64,000 bases of DNA. It comes from Pseudomonas migulae. Lineage in GTDB: Bacteria; Pseudomonadota; Gammaproteobacteria; Pseudomonadales; Pseudomonadaceae. The stretch lies in contig NZ_JALJWR010000001.1 in the NCBI RefSeq assembly GCF_024169315.1, positions 3,460,501-3,524,500 on the forward strand, in the 5' to 3' direction. Made by a program: the position numbers and the translations under genes. Every line of letters starts with the position of its first letter. The first letter of the stretch is position 1. Positions 35,901 through 44,935 of the stretch are shown piece after piece. Under the pieces are notes generated by a model that was not told where the DNA came from, did not search any database, and saw only the letters and a program-made list of their open reading frames with translations.

Positions 35901-38900
35901 GCGGGCTGACTTCCTGACCGGCAGCCAGTTCGTCGAGCATGTTGATCAGCGCTTCGTGAGCACTTTGCGCCTCGTGGAAAAACCGGTCGCTGACCGCCAG
36001 GCTGCTTTCTTCCACGGCACCGTAGAGGTCCAGCAAGGCTTCGCACAACTCATCCACCGGATGCAGATCCGCCAGGTGCGCACCTTCGCCAAGAGTGGTC
36101 AATTCGTCCAGCAGCGCACTGAGTTCCTGACGTTCGCCGGGGTGTTGCTGCCAGCGCTGCAACAGGCTTTCGGCGTCCAGCAGAATGTCCATGCCCTGGG
36201 CCAGGAAGTTGTTGATCAACTGCGGATCGCGCTTGGTTCGAAGCGCCGTGCTCGGCGTGCTCAACAGCGCTTCCAGACGCTCGGCCAGCAGCGCCTGGGT
36301 TCTCTTGATCAATGAACGGGCGCCAGGAATCTCCGCCAACGGATCGGTCTTGAGCTGACGCAACCCGAGGCGGAACACGCCTTCGGCTTCCAGCAACAGT
36401 TCAACCTCGTCGAGGTCCAGCGCGATCAGGTGCGCCTTGTACTCACGGGCCAGGTGATCCAGAGGTGTCGCCAGCTCGGCGATCGGCAAGACGCCGGCCA
36501 TCGAGGCGCTGCCCTTGAGGGTGTGCAGCGCCCGCTGCAATTCGTCGCTGGCCTGCAACGGCACATGCTCGGCGGCCTGTTCGAGGAAGCGGTTGAGGCT
36601 GGCCAGATGGGTTTCGGCTTCGTTGCGGAAGATCTCCAGCAACAGCGGATCGAGGGCCGCGACATCCTGCACGTCCTCATCGGCCAACGGCTGGTCACCC
36701 TTGGCGAGGGCATGGGCGCGGGCGGCCAACTGGTCGACATCGTTGCGCTGACGCTGGGCATTGTCGGCAAATTCAGCCACCAGCTCCGGCAGCAGGTTGA
36801 GCACGTCGTCGAGCAGTTGTTGCACGGCCGGGCCCGGCTCAACGCTGTGCTCCAGCACGCGGTTGAGCAGGTTTTCCACGGCCCACGCCAATTCACCCAG
36901 CACCAAGGCGCGAACCATTCGGCCGCTGCCCTTGAGCGTGTGGAAAGCCCGGCGCAATTCGCTCAAGGCCGCCGTGTTGTCGGGATAGGCCAACCAGCGC
37001 GGCTGGTATTCCCGCAGGATGTCCAGGACTTCATCGGTTTCTTCAAGGAAGACTTCGCGCAGCTCGTCATCCACCGGCGCTTCGTCCGCCGGCGGTGGCA
37101 ACAGGCTGCCCGGTGTGTTCAGCGCTGGCGGGTTAACGGCCGAGACCGGATTGGCCAGTACATCGGCCAGGGTCTGGACGACTTCCGGATCGGCCAGTTC
37201 CTGCTGATCCTGCATGACCTGCGCTTCACTCGGGCTGAGCACGTCCTCAAGCACCGGCACATTGTGTTCGCTGGGGAAAAAGCCGAGTGACGCCAGGCTT
37301 TTTTCCGCGACGTCGAGCAACTGTTCGCCGGCCGCTTCGGGATCGTCGCTCAGACGCTCAAGGTAATACTCGATGCTGGTGATGACGTCGGCCAGGCTGT
37401 CCAGTTCCTGCCAGCCAGGCTGGTCCGGGTCCAGCAGCAAATGCTCGCGGATGAAATGGTTGCAGGCGTCGATCAGGCTCGCGGCCCGGCTCAGCGGAAT
37501 CATCGCCAGCGCACCGCGCACCTGGGTCAGCAAGGCCGGCAAGGGTTGCAAGTGCTGGCGGTCCCAGTCGGCGTCGATGTAATCGACAATCATGTCCTTG
37601 GCCTGTTGCAGGCAGATGCGCGCTTCCTTGATCACGATCTGGTGGATCTGCGTCAGGTCGGTGGTCGGCAGGCGGCTGTCTTCCTGGCTTTCCGGCTCGA
37701 CGGTGCCGACCATGCCGGCCAGCGTCGCTTCGACGTAGAGCAAGGCCCCGGCAACGTCCATGAGGATCGCGTCGTTGGGTTCGCGCTGGCCCTGGGCGAG
37801 ACTCAGCACCACCGCCAGTTGATCGATGATGACCTTGCGCGGCTGGCCGAAACCGAGCACCGCCAGGGTGTCGGCGATCTGTCGCAGCGGCGCGAGCAGG
37901 CTTTCGAGGTCCGAGGTGTGCTGGCGGTCGCTGCGCACGAACAGGTCCAGGCGTTCCTTGACCCGCACCAGCTCTTCGCAGAGCGCTGCCAGCACCGAGC
38001 GCATGGCATCGCGGTCAGGGCCGGCCAGCCGCGCCCGTTCTTCGTCGACCATCGCGCTGTCAGGCAGCGCGTCGTCCAATCCGTAGCGATCTTTCATGGT
38101 CAGCATCTGCCCGGTGGGATGTTCGGCCTTGGCAATGTAGAACAGCAAACTCTTGAGCAACTCCGGCGGCGCCGGCTGATTGATCGCGGACATGCCCTGT
38201 TCGAGCAGGCGCTTGAGCTCTTTGTCGGCGTCTTTGAACAGGCTGCGCAGGGCCGGGCTGTTGGCGATCGAACCGCCGCGCATGCCTTCGACCAGCGCCG
38301 ATGCGACTTGCCACAACGGGCTGAGGGGCGCGTTGCCACACAGCCCTTCGAGGCGGGAGAACACCTTGGTCAGGTAGCCGAGGTGAGTGTCGTCATCCTG
38401 CTCGCGCAGCAACCCGACCAGGGCCATCTGCAACATCTGACGCAATTTGCGCAGCACGTTCGGCAGGTCCGCCGGTTCGAGCAGCGCCAGTGATTCTTCA
38501 TCCAGCGGTGGAAGGTCCGGCAACTGCGGGGTGAACAGGCTGGTTTCCGACAACAGGCTTTCGCCACGGGCGCTGCGCAGATCGTTGATCAACGGCAACA
38601 CCACCAGCGGCAAGTCGCGGCGTGCGCCTTGTACGCGGTCGAGGTAGACCGGCAACTGACCGATCGCTTGCAGCAACAGGTGAATGGCTTCGTCGCGATG
38701 GCTGACGCGGTCCTGCTGCAAGGCAGCGGTCAGTTGTTCCATTTCTTCGGCGAGCAGGGCCGCGCCGTAGAATTCGACCATCTGCAAACTGCCGTGAACC
38801 TGATGGATGCACGCCAGGCATTCACTGAGGGCGTGCGTCGCCTGGGGGTCATCAAGCAACGTTTCAATCGCCTGGTGAGCCACTTTCAGCGTTTCGGCAA

Positions 38901-38949
38901 TCTCGCCTTTGACCCACTCCAGGGCCACATAGTCGTGCCGATCACCCAT
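32938..38949 (-). CDS. chpA: hybrid sensor histidine kinase ChpA of the type IV pilus chemosensory system
   Basis: CheA-type kinase of 2003 residues (about 2470 in P. aeruginosa). Phosphotransfer sites seen: an N-terminal HQVHGSLQM site near residue 50, then HTLKGSGRM (near 670), HTLKGSASM (near 807), HTLKGGARM (near 1147 and 1289). Two degenerate repeats, near 490 (LLTQVRGALAM) and 1005 (LTTLGEGAHL), have Thr at the His position. Next come dimerisation and ATPase domains (HMLRNAVDHG near 1588, GRGVGMDVV near 1690), a CheW-like domain (about 1715-1850) and a receiver domain (1880-2003) with LLDIEMPRMDG. ATG 38949 has ACGGAG five bases upstream; an ATG five codons earlier is possible. A REPIN lies in frame at 35652-35756. 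ChpA phosphorylates PilG and PilH. Confidence 0.95.
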   Translation of the reverse strand: MGDRHDYVALEWVKGEIAETLKVAHQAIETLLDDPQATHALSECLACIHQVHGSLQMVEFYGAALLAEEMEQLTAALQQDRVSHRDEAIHLLLQAIGQLPVYLDRVQGARRDLPLVVLPLINDLRSARGESLLSETSLFTPQLPDLPPLDEESLALLEPADLPNVLRKLRQMLQMALVGLLREQDDDTHLGYLTKVFSRLEGLCGNAPLSPLWQVASALVEGMRGGSIANSPALRSLFKDADKELKRLLEQGMSAINQPAPPELLKSLLFYIAKAEHPTGQMLTMKDRYGLDDALPDSAMVDEERARLAGPDRDAMRSVLAALCEELVRVKERLDLFVRSDRQHTSDLESLLAPLRQIADTLAVLGFGQPRKVIIDQLAVVLSLAQGQREPNDAILMDVAGALLYVEATLAGMVGTVEPESQEDSRLPTTDLTQIHQIVIKEARICLQQAKDMIVDYIDADWDRQHLQPLPALLTQVRGALAMIPLSRAASLIDACNHFIREHLLLDPDQPGWQELDSLADVITSIEYYLERLSDDPEAAGEQLLDVAEKSLASLGFFPSEHNVPVLEDVLSPSEAQVMQDQQELADPEVVQTLADVLANPVSAVNPPALNTPGSLLPPPADEAPVDDELREVFLEETDEVLDILREYQPRWLAYPDNTAALSELRRAFHTLKGSGRMVRALVLGELAWAVENLLNRVLEHSVEPGPAVQQLLDDVLNLLPELVAEFADNAQRQRNDVDQLAARAHALAKGDQPLADEDVQDVAALDPLLLEIFRNEAETHLASLNRFLEQAAEHVPLQASDELQRALHTLKGSASMAGVLPIAELATPLDHLAREYKAHLIALDLDEVELLLEAEGVFRLGLRQLKTDPLAEIPGARSLIKRTQALLAERLEALLSTPSTALRTKRDPQLINNFLAQGMDILLDAESLLQRWQQHPGERQELSALLDELTTLGEGAHLADLHPVDELCEALLDLYGAVEESSLAVSDRFFHEAQSAHEALINMLDELAAGQEVSPQPERIRALRGLLDESLDPAAMGLIRSDGSRTLSIRELGDATAELERTLPPVGASLLAKNPQASRLSDEHASSLTSIASKLAPTEDRAVELDDEIVSIFLEEAVDILESAGQALQRWLNDPENGAPLLSLQRDLHTLKGGARMAEVEPVGDLAHELESLYEGLVDRRYSHSDGLAHLLQQSHDRLAQLLEQLQHQKPLGDPGELIEAIREFRQGNANAPEAVDAARAEDSPGHDPELLEIFLEEGFDIIENSGAALVRWQAEPSNRQEMETLLRDLHTLKGGARMVEIGPIGDLAHELEFLYEGLTAGTLKPTAALFGLLQSSHDRLAQMLDATRAGQPLPPADQLIDAIRNFSHPEVLEASVAAPVAPKVEPLAPQVDAGADMVKVSAELLDDLVNLAGETSIFRGRIEQQVNDARVALNEMETTIERMRDQLRRLDTETQGRILSRQQVDAERSGYEEFDPLEMDRHSQLQQLSRALFESASDLLDLKETLDRRNQDAENLLQQQGRINTELQEGLMRTRMVPFERMLPRLKRIVRQVSSELGKDVEFIVGNAEGEMDRNVLERMAAPLEHMLRNAVDHGLESTEARIAAGKPAQGRITLDLSREGGDIIFDIRDDGAGVPLDAVRRKAIKRGLLAPDSDISDRDVLQFILQPGFSTAEKITQISGRGVGMDVVHEEVRQLGGSMSIDSVPGQGVHFRIRLPFTVSVNRALMVQCGEDQYAIPLNTIDGIVRVLPNELEGHYRLDPPTYKYAGQHYELCYLGELLKTSTRPKLLGQSLPLPVLLVQCNERHIAVQVDAMAGTREIVVKSLGPQFAAVQGLSGATILGDGRVVLILDLLAPIRAMQARVPQQPLIQDAESEPHKPLLVLVVDDSVTVRKVTSRLLERHGMNVLTAKDGVDAMLLLEDHLPDLMLLDIEMPRMDGFEVATQVRADERLQHLPIIMITSRTGQKHRDRAMAIGVNDYLGKPYQESVLLESIALWSKTHA
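35652..35756. repeat. REPIN inside chpA coding sequence
   Basis: Inverted REP arms TCTGTAGGAGCGAGCTTGCT and AGCAAGCTCGCTCCTACAGG within chpA. The 105-base element keeps the frame and encodes about 35 residues on the minus strand (PVGASLLAKNPQAS...LTSIASKLAPTED) in a linker between phosphotransfer domains. It is the only REP pair inside a gene in this window. Confidence 0.92.
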
Positions 38950-38986
38950 AACTGCTCCGTTCATCGTTCGAACGCCCGTTGAAGCT

Positions 38987-41044
38987 TCACACTTTATCCG
39001 CAGTTTGCGCCTTGGCGGCCGGCAAGGTGAAACCGGACACCGAACGCCGCAGCTGGCTGGCCATTTTCGCCAGGTTGCCGATGCTCTCGGCAGTGGCCGT
39101 AGAACCGGACGATGTCTGCGTGGTGATCTGCTGGATCACGTTCATCGTCAGGGAAATCTGCCCGGCCGAAGACGTCTGTTGCTGGGCCGCGTTGGAGATG
39201 CTCTGGATCAGCGCCGCGAGGGTTTTCGAGACGCCTTCGATTTCTTCCAGGGCCACACCGGCATCCTGCGCCAGACGCGCGCCACGCACCACTTCGGTGG
39301 TGGTCTGCTCCATGGAAATCACTGCTTCGTTGGTGTCGGCCTGGATCGCCCGCACCAGGGTTTCGATCTGTCGGGTTGCCGCGGACGAGCGCTCGGCCAG
39401 CCGTTGGACTTCGTCCGCCACCACCGCAAAACCGCGCCCGGCATCACCGGCCATGGAGGCCTGAATTGCGGCGTTGAGCGCGAGGATGTTGGTCTGGTCG
39501 GCAATGTCATCAATCAGGCTGACAATATCGCCGATTTCCTGCGAAGACTCGCCGAGACGCTTGATGCGCTTGGCAGTGTCCTGAATCTGCTCGCGAATGT
39601 TGTCCATTCCGTGGATGGTGTTGTGCACCACCTCGTTGCCCTTGTTGGCGATTTCCACGGAACGCTCGGCCACCGCCGAGGATTCGGCGGCGTTGGCCGA
39701 GACCTGGTCGATGGACTGCGCCATGTCGTTGATCGCGGTGGAGGCTTCGCTGATCTGTTGCGCCTGATGCTCCGAGGCTTGTGCCAAGTGCATGGCAGTG
39801 GCCTGGGTTTCCTGCACGGCGGCGGCGACCTGGCCGGCGGTGAGGTTGATCGTTGCCACCAGATCGCGCAGCTGATCCACGGAATAGTTGATCGAGTCGG
39901 CGATGGTCCCGGTGAAGTCTTCGGTCACCGACGCCGTCACGGTCAGGTCGCCGTCGGCCAGGTCTTCGATTTCATCGAGCAGGCGCATGATCGCGTTCTG
40001 GTTGCGCTCGTTCTTCTCGGCGGTTTCACGCAGCTGACGGTTGGTTTCGCGAACCATTACCAGACCGATGAGGATGATCGACATCAACGCTAGCAGACCC
40101 AGCACGTAGCCGCCGATTTCGTCGGTGTTACGCCCGCCGGCGAGGTTTTCGAAACCGCCGGCCAGGTGCGACGCTTCGTCCAGCAGGGTTTGTGACAAGG
40201 TGAAAATGTTGGTCGCCGATTCGCGGACCTTGAACAGTTCCGGCGAGGTTTCGAGGATTTCATCCACCGAACCGGAGACGAATTCAAACAGCTCGGAAAT
40301 TTCGGTCAAACGGGCGCGGGCATCGCGGTCTTCGACCTGGCTGACCTTCAGCGCCGGATTGCCCTGGAGCATGCCGGCGAGCACCTGGCCGAAACGCGTC
40401 GCGTCGCGACCGAATGCGTCGGCAGCCTGTTGCGAACTTTCGTCACCGGACAACACCGTGTTCACCGCGCCGAGAATACGTTCGGCCAGCAGCGTCTGAC
40501 GCTGGGCCATCGCCACCTGGGCGGCTGGCGCACCCCGTTGCAGGAGGATTTCGACGACTTTTTCGTACTCGACCTGCAATTGCGGCACGGTTTCGGCGAG
40601 CGTGGCGGCGACCTGATGCAGCGACAAAACCGTCTGTTCGCTGGACAGAATGGCATCGGTGTTTTTCAGCAGGCGTTCCCAATCCATCTGCACGGCGCGC
40701 ATTTCCGGGCGCACGGTGGAAGGCGCTGGCGGCAGGCCGGTGGAAGGGTCGCCTTTTTTCAGATAACCCCAACGCTGAGCGAAATCGTTGCGCGCATCGC
40801 TCAGGAGCTTGAACGCGGCAGCCTTGCCGGCGGCGGCTTCCGTGGCGTTCTTGGCGATGCGTTGAGACAGCACGCGCAGCTCGCCGGCGTGGCCGATGTA
40901 CTGTTTATCGTACGTGGCTTGGGTGTTGAGGTAAGCGAAGTTGGCGAACAGCAGCATGATGAAAACAATCAACGCGATGAACAACGCGATGATCTGCGAG
41001 CGGCTGCGCGATCCTTCTGGCTTGCCTGTTTTTGCTTTTATCAT
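38987..41044 (-). CDS. pilJ: methyl-accepting chemotaxis protein PilJ
   Basis: Receptor of the Chp system, 685 residues. There is a membrane helix at about 18-40, a periplasmic region with PilJ-type helices ([19 protein letters not shown] early, a second copy later), and a second membrane helix near 312-332 ([21 protein letters not shown]). A HAMP-like segment and a cytoplasmic signalling coiled coil follow, with hairpin tip [21 protein letters not shown] near 500. It senses surface contact and pilin in P. aeruginosa. The chpA start is only 37 bases downstream, where pilK would be expected. Confidence 0.95.
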   Translation of the reverse strand: MIKAKTGKPEGSRSRSQIIALFIALIVFIMLLFANFAYLNTQATYDKQYIGHAGELRVLSQRIAKNATEAAAGKAAAFKLLSDARNDFAQRWGYLKKGDPSTGLPPAPSTVRPEMRAVQMDWERLLKNTDAILSSEQTVLSLHQVAATLAETVPQLQVEYEKVVEILLQRGAPAAQVAMAQRQTLLAERILGAVNTVLSGDESSQQAADAFGRDATRFGQVLAGMLQGNPALKVSQVEDRDARARLTEISELFEFVSGSVDEILETSPELFKVRESATNIFTLSQTLLDEASHLAGGFENLAGGRNTDEIGGYVLGLLALMSIILIGLVMVRETNRQLRETAEKNERNQNAIMRLLDEIEDLADGDLTVTASVTEDFTGTIADSINYSVDQLRDLVATINLTAGQVAAAVQETQATAMHLAQASEHQAQQISEASTAINDMAQSIDQVSANAAESSAVAERSVEIANKGNEVVHNTIHGMDNIREQIQDTAKRIKRLGESSQEIGDIVSLIDDIADQTNILALNAAIQASMAGDAGRGFAVVADEVQRLAERSSAATRQIETLVRAIQADTNEAVISMEQTTTEVVRGARLAQDAGVALEEIEGVSKTLAALIQSISNAAQQQTSSAGQISLTMNVIQQITTQTSSGSTATAESIGNLAKMASQLRRSVSGFTLPAAKAQTADKV

Positions 41045-41080
41045 CGGTCCTCGCCTATCCAGCCCAATTCACCCACACCC

Positions 41081-41172
41081 CTGTAGGAGCGAGGCTTGCC
41101 CGCGAAGCAGGCGCTGCGGTCCTGCAGAAAAACCACGTTATCGTTCTTCGCGGGCAAGCCTCGCTCCCACAG
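41081..41172. repeat. REPIN
   Basis: Inverted arms CTGTAGGAGCGAGGCTTGCC and GGGCAAGCCTCGCTCCCACA between pilI and pilJ, inside the operon. A transcript crossing both genes must read through it. Confidence 0.88.
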
Positions 41173-41189
41173 GATCGGCGTTACCGTGT

Positions 41190-41738
41190 TTATAGCGCTA
41201 CATGCATGAAACTTTGCGATCGCGCCAACGCAAACGGGCTGAACACCTGCCAGCTCTGCTCGCGCTGAAACCGCCCTTTGATGAACGGCGCAATCGGGCC
41301 ATTCAACGCCTCTGCCGGCTCCAGGCTGTCCTGGGCAAAGTGCTGAAGGCCGAACACTTCATCGACCATCAACCCGGCAAACACATCGTTATGCTCCACC
41401 ACCAGCACCCGCCGCTGTTTGCGCACGGCCGACAACTCGTGGCCTGGTTCTTTATCTGAAAAGAAAGCGCACAAATCCATCATCGGCAGCAAGCGCCCGC
41501 GCAGGTTGGCCACGCCCTTGACCCAGGGCTTGACCCCCGGCAGCTGCGTGAACCGGGGTTCATGCAGGACTTCGCTGACCTCGCCCATGGGCGCGACATA
41601 CCAATGCTCGCCCAGGCGAAAACCGATACCGCTCCAACTGTCCTGCCGGGTCGGCTGGGAGGGCAGGTCCGCCGCCAGCAGACGACAGCGCTGGTCGATC
41701 TGCAGCAGCAGTTCGAAAGCCGTCAGCGACTCGGTCAT
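41190..41738 (-). CDS. pilI: CheW-domain adaptor PilI
   Basis: CheW-like protein of 182 residues coupling PilJ to ChpA. GIGFRLGEHWYVAPMGEVSEVL and GVANLRGRLLPMMDLCAFF are the standard CheW strands; VLVVEHNDVFAGLMVDEVFGLQHF follows. Located between pilH and pilJ as in P. aeruginosa; 10 bases separate it from the pilH stop. Confidence 0.94.
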   Translation of the reverse strand: MTESLTAFELLLQIDQRCRLLAADLPSQPTRQDSWSGIGFRLGEHWYVAPMGEVSEVLHEPRFTQLPGVKPWVKGVANLRGRLLPMMDLCAFFSDKEPGHELSAVRKQRRVLVVEHNDVFAGLMVDEVFGLQHFAQDSLEPAEALNGPIAPFIKGRFQREQSWQVFSPFALARSQSFMHVAL

Positions 41739-41748
41739 GGCCGGACGA

Positions 41749-42114
41749 TCAACCGGCCAGCACGTTGTTCAGGGTCTTGATCAGGGTTTCTTCGTCGACC
41801 GGCTTGGTCAGGTAATCCTTGGCGCCCTGGCGCGTGCCCCAGACCTTGTCGGTTTCCTGATCCTTGGTGGTGATGATGATCACCGGGATGTGCCCGGTTT
41901 CCGGGTCTTTGGTCAACTGGCGGGTCGCCTGGAAACCGTTGAGGCCGGGCATGACGATGTCCATCAGCACGGCGTCGGGTTTTTCCTGGCGGGCAAGCGC
42001 CACGCCGTCGGCGCCGTTTTCGGCTTTCAATACTTCATGACCGTGCTTTTCCAGCATGCCGGTCAGTTTGTACATTTCAGTCGGCGAATCATCGACGATC
42101 AGAATACGTGCCAT
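41749..42114 (-). CDS. pilH: twitching motility response regulator PilH
   Basis: Single receiver domain of 121 residues. Acidic pocket DD (8-9), phosphoacceptor Asp52 in VLMDIVMPGLNG, and Lys near 104 in YLTKPVDEE. It is phosphorylated by ChpA; in P. aeruginosa it is thought to act as phosphate sink and control pilus retraction. ATG 42114 follows GGGGAA; an ATG four codons earlier is less likely because the protein otherwise begins exactly as PilH does (MARILIVDDS). Confidence 0.95.
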   Translation of the reverse strand: MARILIVDDSPTEMYKLTGMLEKHGHEVLKAENGADGVALARQEKPDAVLMDIVMPGLNGFQATRQLTKDPETGHIPVIIITTKDQETDKVWGTRQGAKDYLTKPVDEETLIKTLNNVLAG

Positions 42115-42174
42115 GGTTTTCCCCATTCTTCTTGTCGACGCCGGGCCCGCTGGCCGAGCGTCACTGTGCGTGTC

Positions 42175-42579
42175 CTACTGCGGCAAAACGGCGGCGAAGC
42201 CCGGTACATGAGCCTGGATCGCGTTCAGCAGTTCTTCCTTGCTGAAGGGCTTGGTCAAAAACTGGTCGGAACCGACGATGCGCCCCTTGGCCTTGTCGAA
42301 CAGCCCGTCCTTGGACGACAGCATGATCACTGGCGTGGACTTGAACGCACTGTTGTTCTTGATCAAGGCGCAGGTCTGATAGCCATCCAGACGCGGCATC
42401 ATGATGTCGACGAAGATGATGCCGGGATGATTGTCGGCAATCTTGGCCAGCGCATCGAAACCGTCGATGGCCGTGATGACCTCACACCCCACGTTCTTCA
42501 GCAGCGTTTCGGCGGTGCGGCGAATCGTCTTCGAATCGTCGATCACCATGACCTTCAAGGCGCTGGAATGCTGGTCCAT
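42175..42579 (-). CDS. pilG: twitching motility response regulator PilG
   Basis: Receiver-domain protein of 134 residues, first gene of the Chp operon. Acidic pair in VIDDSKTIRRTAETL, phosphoacceptor Asp58 in IIFVDIMMPRLDG, Lys in FLTKPFSKEEL. In P. aeruginosa phosphorylated PilG promotes pilus extension and cAMP production. The ATG at 42579 gives the family N-terminus (MDQHSSALKV); 30 bases of frame upstream are unlikely to be translated. It is divergent from gshB. Confidence 0.95.
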   Translation of the reverse strand: MDQHSSALKVMVIDDSKTIRRTAETLLKNVGCEVITAIDGFDALAKIADNHPGIIFVDIMMPRLDGYQTCALIKNNSAFKSTPVIMLSSKDGLFDKAKGRIVGSDQFLTKPFSKEELLNAIQAHVPGFAAVLPQ

Positions 42580-42813
42580 AAATGCTCTACCGTCGCCTTT
42601 GCGAATCAATTTGTCCGTTTCCGATAACCGGAGGCCCGAAACCCTTGATGTTTAAGGGCCAGAACGATATGGCAGCCTTTTTAGCACAGTCTCCAAATGC
42701 AATCTATCCGGGGACTGGCGCGGTGGTTTTTCCTTGACCGGGAACACACTCGGCGCCACTCTGACGCCACTTTTTCGTGTCCTTTCGGACCACCCCATTT
42801 CGAGGAAAAACCC
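42580..42813. promoter_or_regulatory. divergent promoter region, pilG / gshB
   Basis: A 234-base gap between divergent genes. CGAGGAAAAACCC is the gshB ribosome binding site. I see no strong hexamer pair, REP element or small gene. Confidence 0.4.
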
Positions 42814-43767
42814 ATGAGCGTTCGCGTCGGGATTGTCATGGATCCTATTGCCAGCATCTCCTATAAAAAGGATAGCTCGCTGGCCATGCTGCTGGCCGCA
42901 CAGAAGCGCGGCTGGGAATTGTTCTATATGGAACAGCGCGACTTGTACCAGGCCGAAGGTGAAGCGCGGGCGCGGATGCGGCCGTTGAAAGTCTTCGCCA
43001 ACCCGGAAAAATGGTTCGAACTGGAAGCCGAGACCGACGCGCTGCTGAGCGATCTGGACGTGATCCTGATGCGCAAGGATCCGCCGTTCGACATGGAATT
43101 CGTCTACTCCACTTACCTGCTGGAGCAGGCCGAACGCGCCGGCGTGCTGGTGGTCAACAAGCCGCAGAGCTTGCGCGACTGCAACGAGAAACTGTTCGCC
43201 ACGCTGTTCCCGCAGTGCACGCCGCCGACCGTGGTCAGCCGCCGCGCCGACGTGCTGCGTGAATTCGCCGCCAAGCACGGTGATGTGATCCTCAAGCCGC
43301 TGGACGGCATGGGCGGCACCTCGATCTTCCGTCATCGCGCAGGCGATCCGAACCTCTCGGTGATTCTGGAAACCCTGACCGCGCTGGGCACCCAGCAGAT
43401 CATGGGCCAGGCCTACCTGCCGGCGATCAAGGACGGTGACAAGCGCATCCTGATGATCGATGGCGAACCGGTGGATTACTGCCTGGCGCGGATTCCGGCA
43501 GCCGGCGAAACCCGTGGCAACCTCGCGGCCGGTGGTCGTGGCGAAGCCCGTCCGCTGACCGAGAAAGACCGCTGGATCGCCGCGCAAGTCGGCCCGACCC
43601 TGCGTGAGAAAGGCCTGCTGTTCGTAGGCCTGGACGTGATTGGTGAGCATCTGACAGAAATCAACGTCACCAGCCCGACCTGCATTCGCGAGATTGATAA
43701 TGCGTTCGGAACCGACATCGGCGGGATGCTGATGGATGCCATCGATCAGAAGCTCAAGGCCCGTTGA
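42814..43767 (+). CDS. gshB: glutathione synthetase
   Basis: ATP-grasp enzyme of 317 residues joining gamma-glutamylcysteine and glycine to form glutathione. It opens VRVGIVMDPIASISYKKDSSLAML, the GshB N-terminus. ATP-binding segments are DVILKPLDGMGGTSIFRH and GDKRILMIDGEPVDYCLAR, and FVGLDVIGEHLTEINVTSPTC carries metal ligands. Start at ATG 42814 after GAGGAA; the open frame upstream (42697) has no ribosome site. tonB follows 77 bases later, perhaps cotranscribed. Confidence 0.97.
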   Translation: MSVRVGIVMDPIASISYKKDSSLAMLLAAQKRGWELFYMEQRDLYQAEGEARARMRPLKVFANPEKWFELEAETDALLSDLDVILMRKDPPFDMEFVYSTYLLEQAERAGVLVVNKPQSLRDCNEKLFATLFPQCTPPTVVSRRADVLREFAAKHGDVILKPLDGMGGTSIFRHRAGDPNLSVILETLTALGTQQIMGQAYLPAIKDGDKRILMIDGEPVDYCLARIPAAGETRGNLAAGGRGEARPLTEKDRWIAAQVGPTLREKGLLFVGLDVIGEHLTEINVTSPTCIREIDNAFGTDIGGMLMDAIDQKLKAR

Positions 43768-43844
43768 TATAGAACAGCCAAGATCGAACCAACATTGCGT
43801 TATCATGCGCGGCCTGTGAAAAACGCGATGTTGGTTTTCTTGTC

Positions 43845-44744
43845 ATGACACTTCCGTCCGATCTGCCCGCAGAACTCGCCCACCGCGGCGTGCGCCCGGC
43901 CGATCGCCTCGGATTTACCCTGTTTCTCGCGGCGCTGATTCACCTGGCCTTGTTGTTGGGCGTCGGCTTCACGATGGTCGAACCCAAGCAAATCAGCAAA
44001 ACCCTGGAAATCACCCTCGCCACCTTCAAGAGTGAAAAGAAGCCGACGAAGGCTGATTTCCTCGCCCAGGAAAATCAGGAAGGCAGCGGCACCCTGGATA
44101 AAAAGGCGATTCCCAAGACCACCGAGGTCGCGCCGTTCCAGGACAACAAGGTGCAGAAAGTCACGCCACCACCGGCCGCCAAGCCTGAAGTTCGGGAAGC
44201 GCCGCCCAAGGCTGCCGTGACCACCGTCGCACCGAAACCGAAAAAAGCCGCGGCCAAGACCGAAGAACCCAAGCCCGTGACCAAGCCCGCTGTCGCTGCG
44301 CCGACGTTCGACAGTGAACAGCTGTCCAGCGACATCGCCAGCCTTGAAGCGGAACTGGCCAACGAACAACAGCTGTACGCCAAGCGCCCGCGTATCCACC
44401 GCCTGAGCGCCGCCTCGACCATGAAAGACAAGGGCGCCTGGTACAAGGACGAATGGCGCAAGAAGGTCGAGCGCATCGGCAACCTCAATTACCCCGACGA
44501 AGCGCGGCGCAAACAGATCTACGGCAATCTGCGCCTGATGGTCTCGATCAACCGCGACGGTTCGTTGTATGAAGTGCTGGTGCTGGAGTCGTCCGGGCAA
44601 CCGCTGCTGGATCAGGCGGCGCAGCGGATCGTCAGGCTGGCGGCGCCGTTCTCACCGTTTACCGGGGATTTGTCGGACATCGACCGGCTGGAAATCATTC
44701 GGACGTGGAAGTTTGCGCGCGGGGACCGGTTGTCCAGTAATTAA
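43845..44744 (+). CDS. TonB family energy-transducing protein
   Basis: Protein of 299 residues. After a short cytoplasmic N-terminus, one membrane helix (RLGFTLFLAALIHLALLLGVGF, about 22-43) is followed by a periplasmic spacer rich in Lys/Pro/Ala (70-145) and a C-terminal TonB domain (about 205-295; YPDEARRKQIYGNLRLMVSINRDG). TonB proteins use the proton-motive force through ExbB/ExbD to drive outer-membrane receptors. The gene between gshB and algH in P. aeruginosa is tonB3, linked to twitching motility, so I think this is its counterpart. No exbBD genes are adjacent. Confidence 0.88.
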   Translation: MTLPSDLPAELAHRGVRPADRLGFTLFLAALIHLALLLGVGFTMVEPKQISKTLEITLATFKSEKKPTKADFLAQENQEGSGTLDKKAIPKTTEVAPFQDNKVQKVTPPPAAKPEVREAPPKAAVTTVAPKPKKAAAKTEEPKPVTKPAVAAPTFDSEQLSSDIASLEAELANEQQLYAKRPRIHRLSAASTMKDKGAWYKDEWRKKVERIGNLNYPDEARRKQIYGNLRLMVSINRDGSLYEVLVLESSGQPLLDQAAQRIVRLAAPFSPFTGDLSDIDRLEIIRTWKFARGDRLSSN

Positions 44745-44760
44745 CCACAACACAGAACCC

Positions 44761-44850
44761 TGTGGGAGCGGGCTTGCCCGCGATAGCGATCTGTCTGACA
44801 CATGAATGTTGAATGGACCGCCGTCATCGCGGGCAAGCCCGCTCCCACAG
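44761..44850. repeat. REPIN
   Basis: Inverted arms TGTGGGAGCGGGCTTGCCCG and complement. The spacer contains the conserved TGTCTGACACATGAATGTTG core related to the copies after ahcY and before trmB. Confidence 0.88.
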
Positions 44851-44935
44851 GTATCCGGTTGTTTGCAGGATTTCAGGGTATTTCCTGTGCATCCCCAGCT
44901 TGTCAGTTCGCCCCTCCAACGCCACACTAGCGCAC

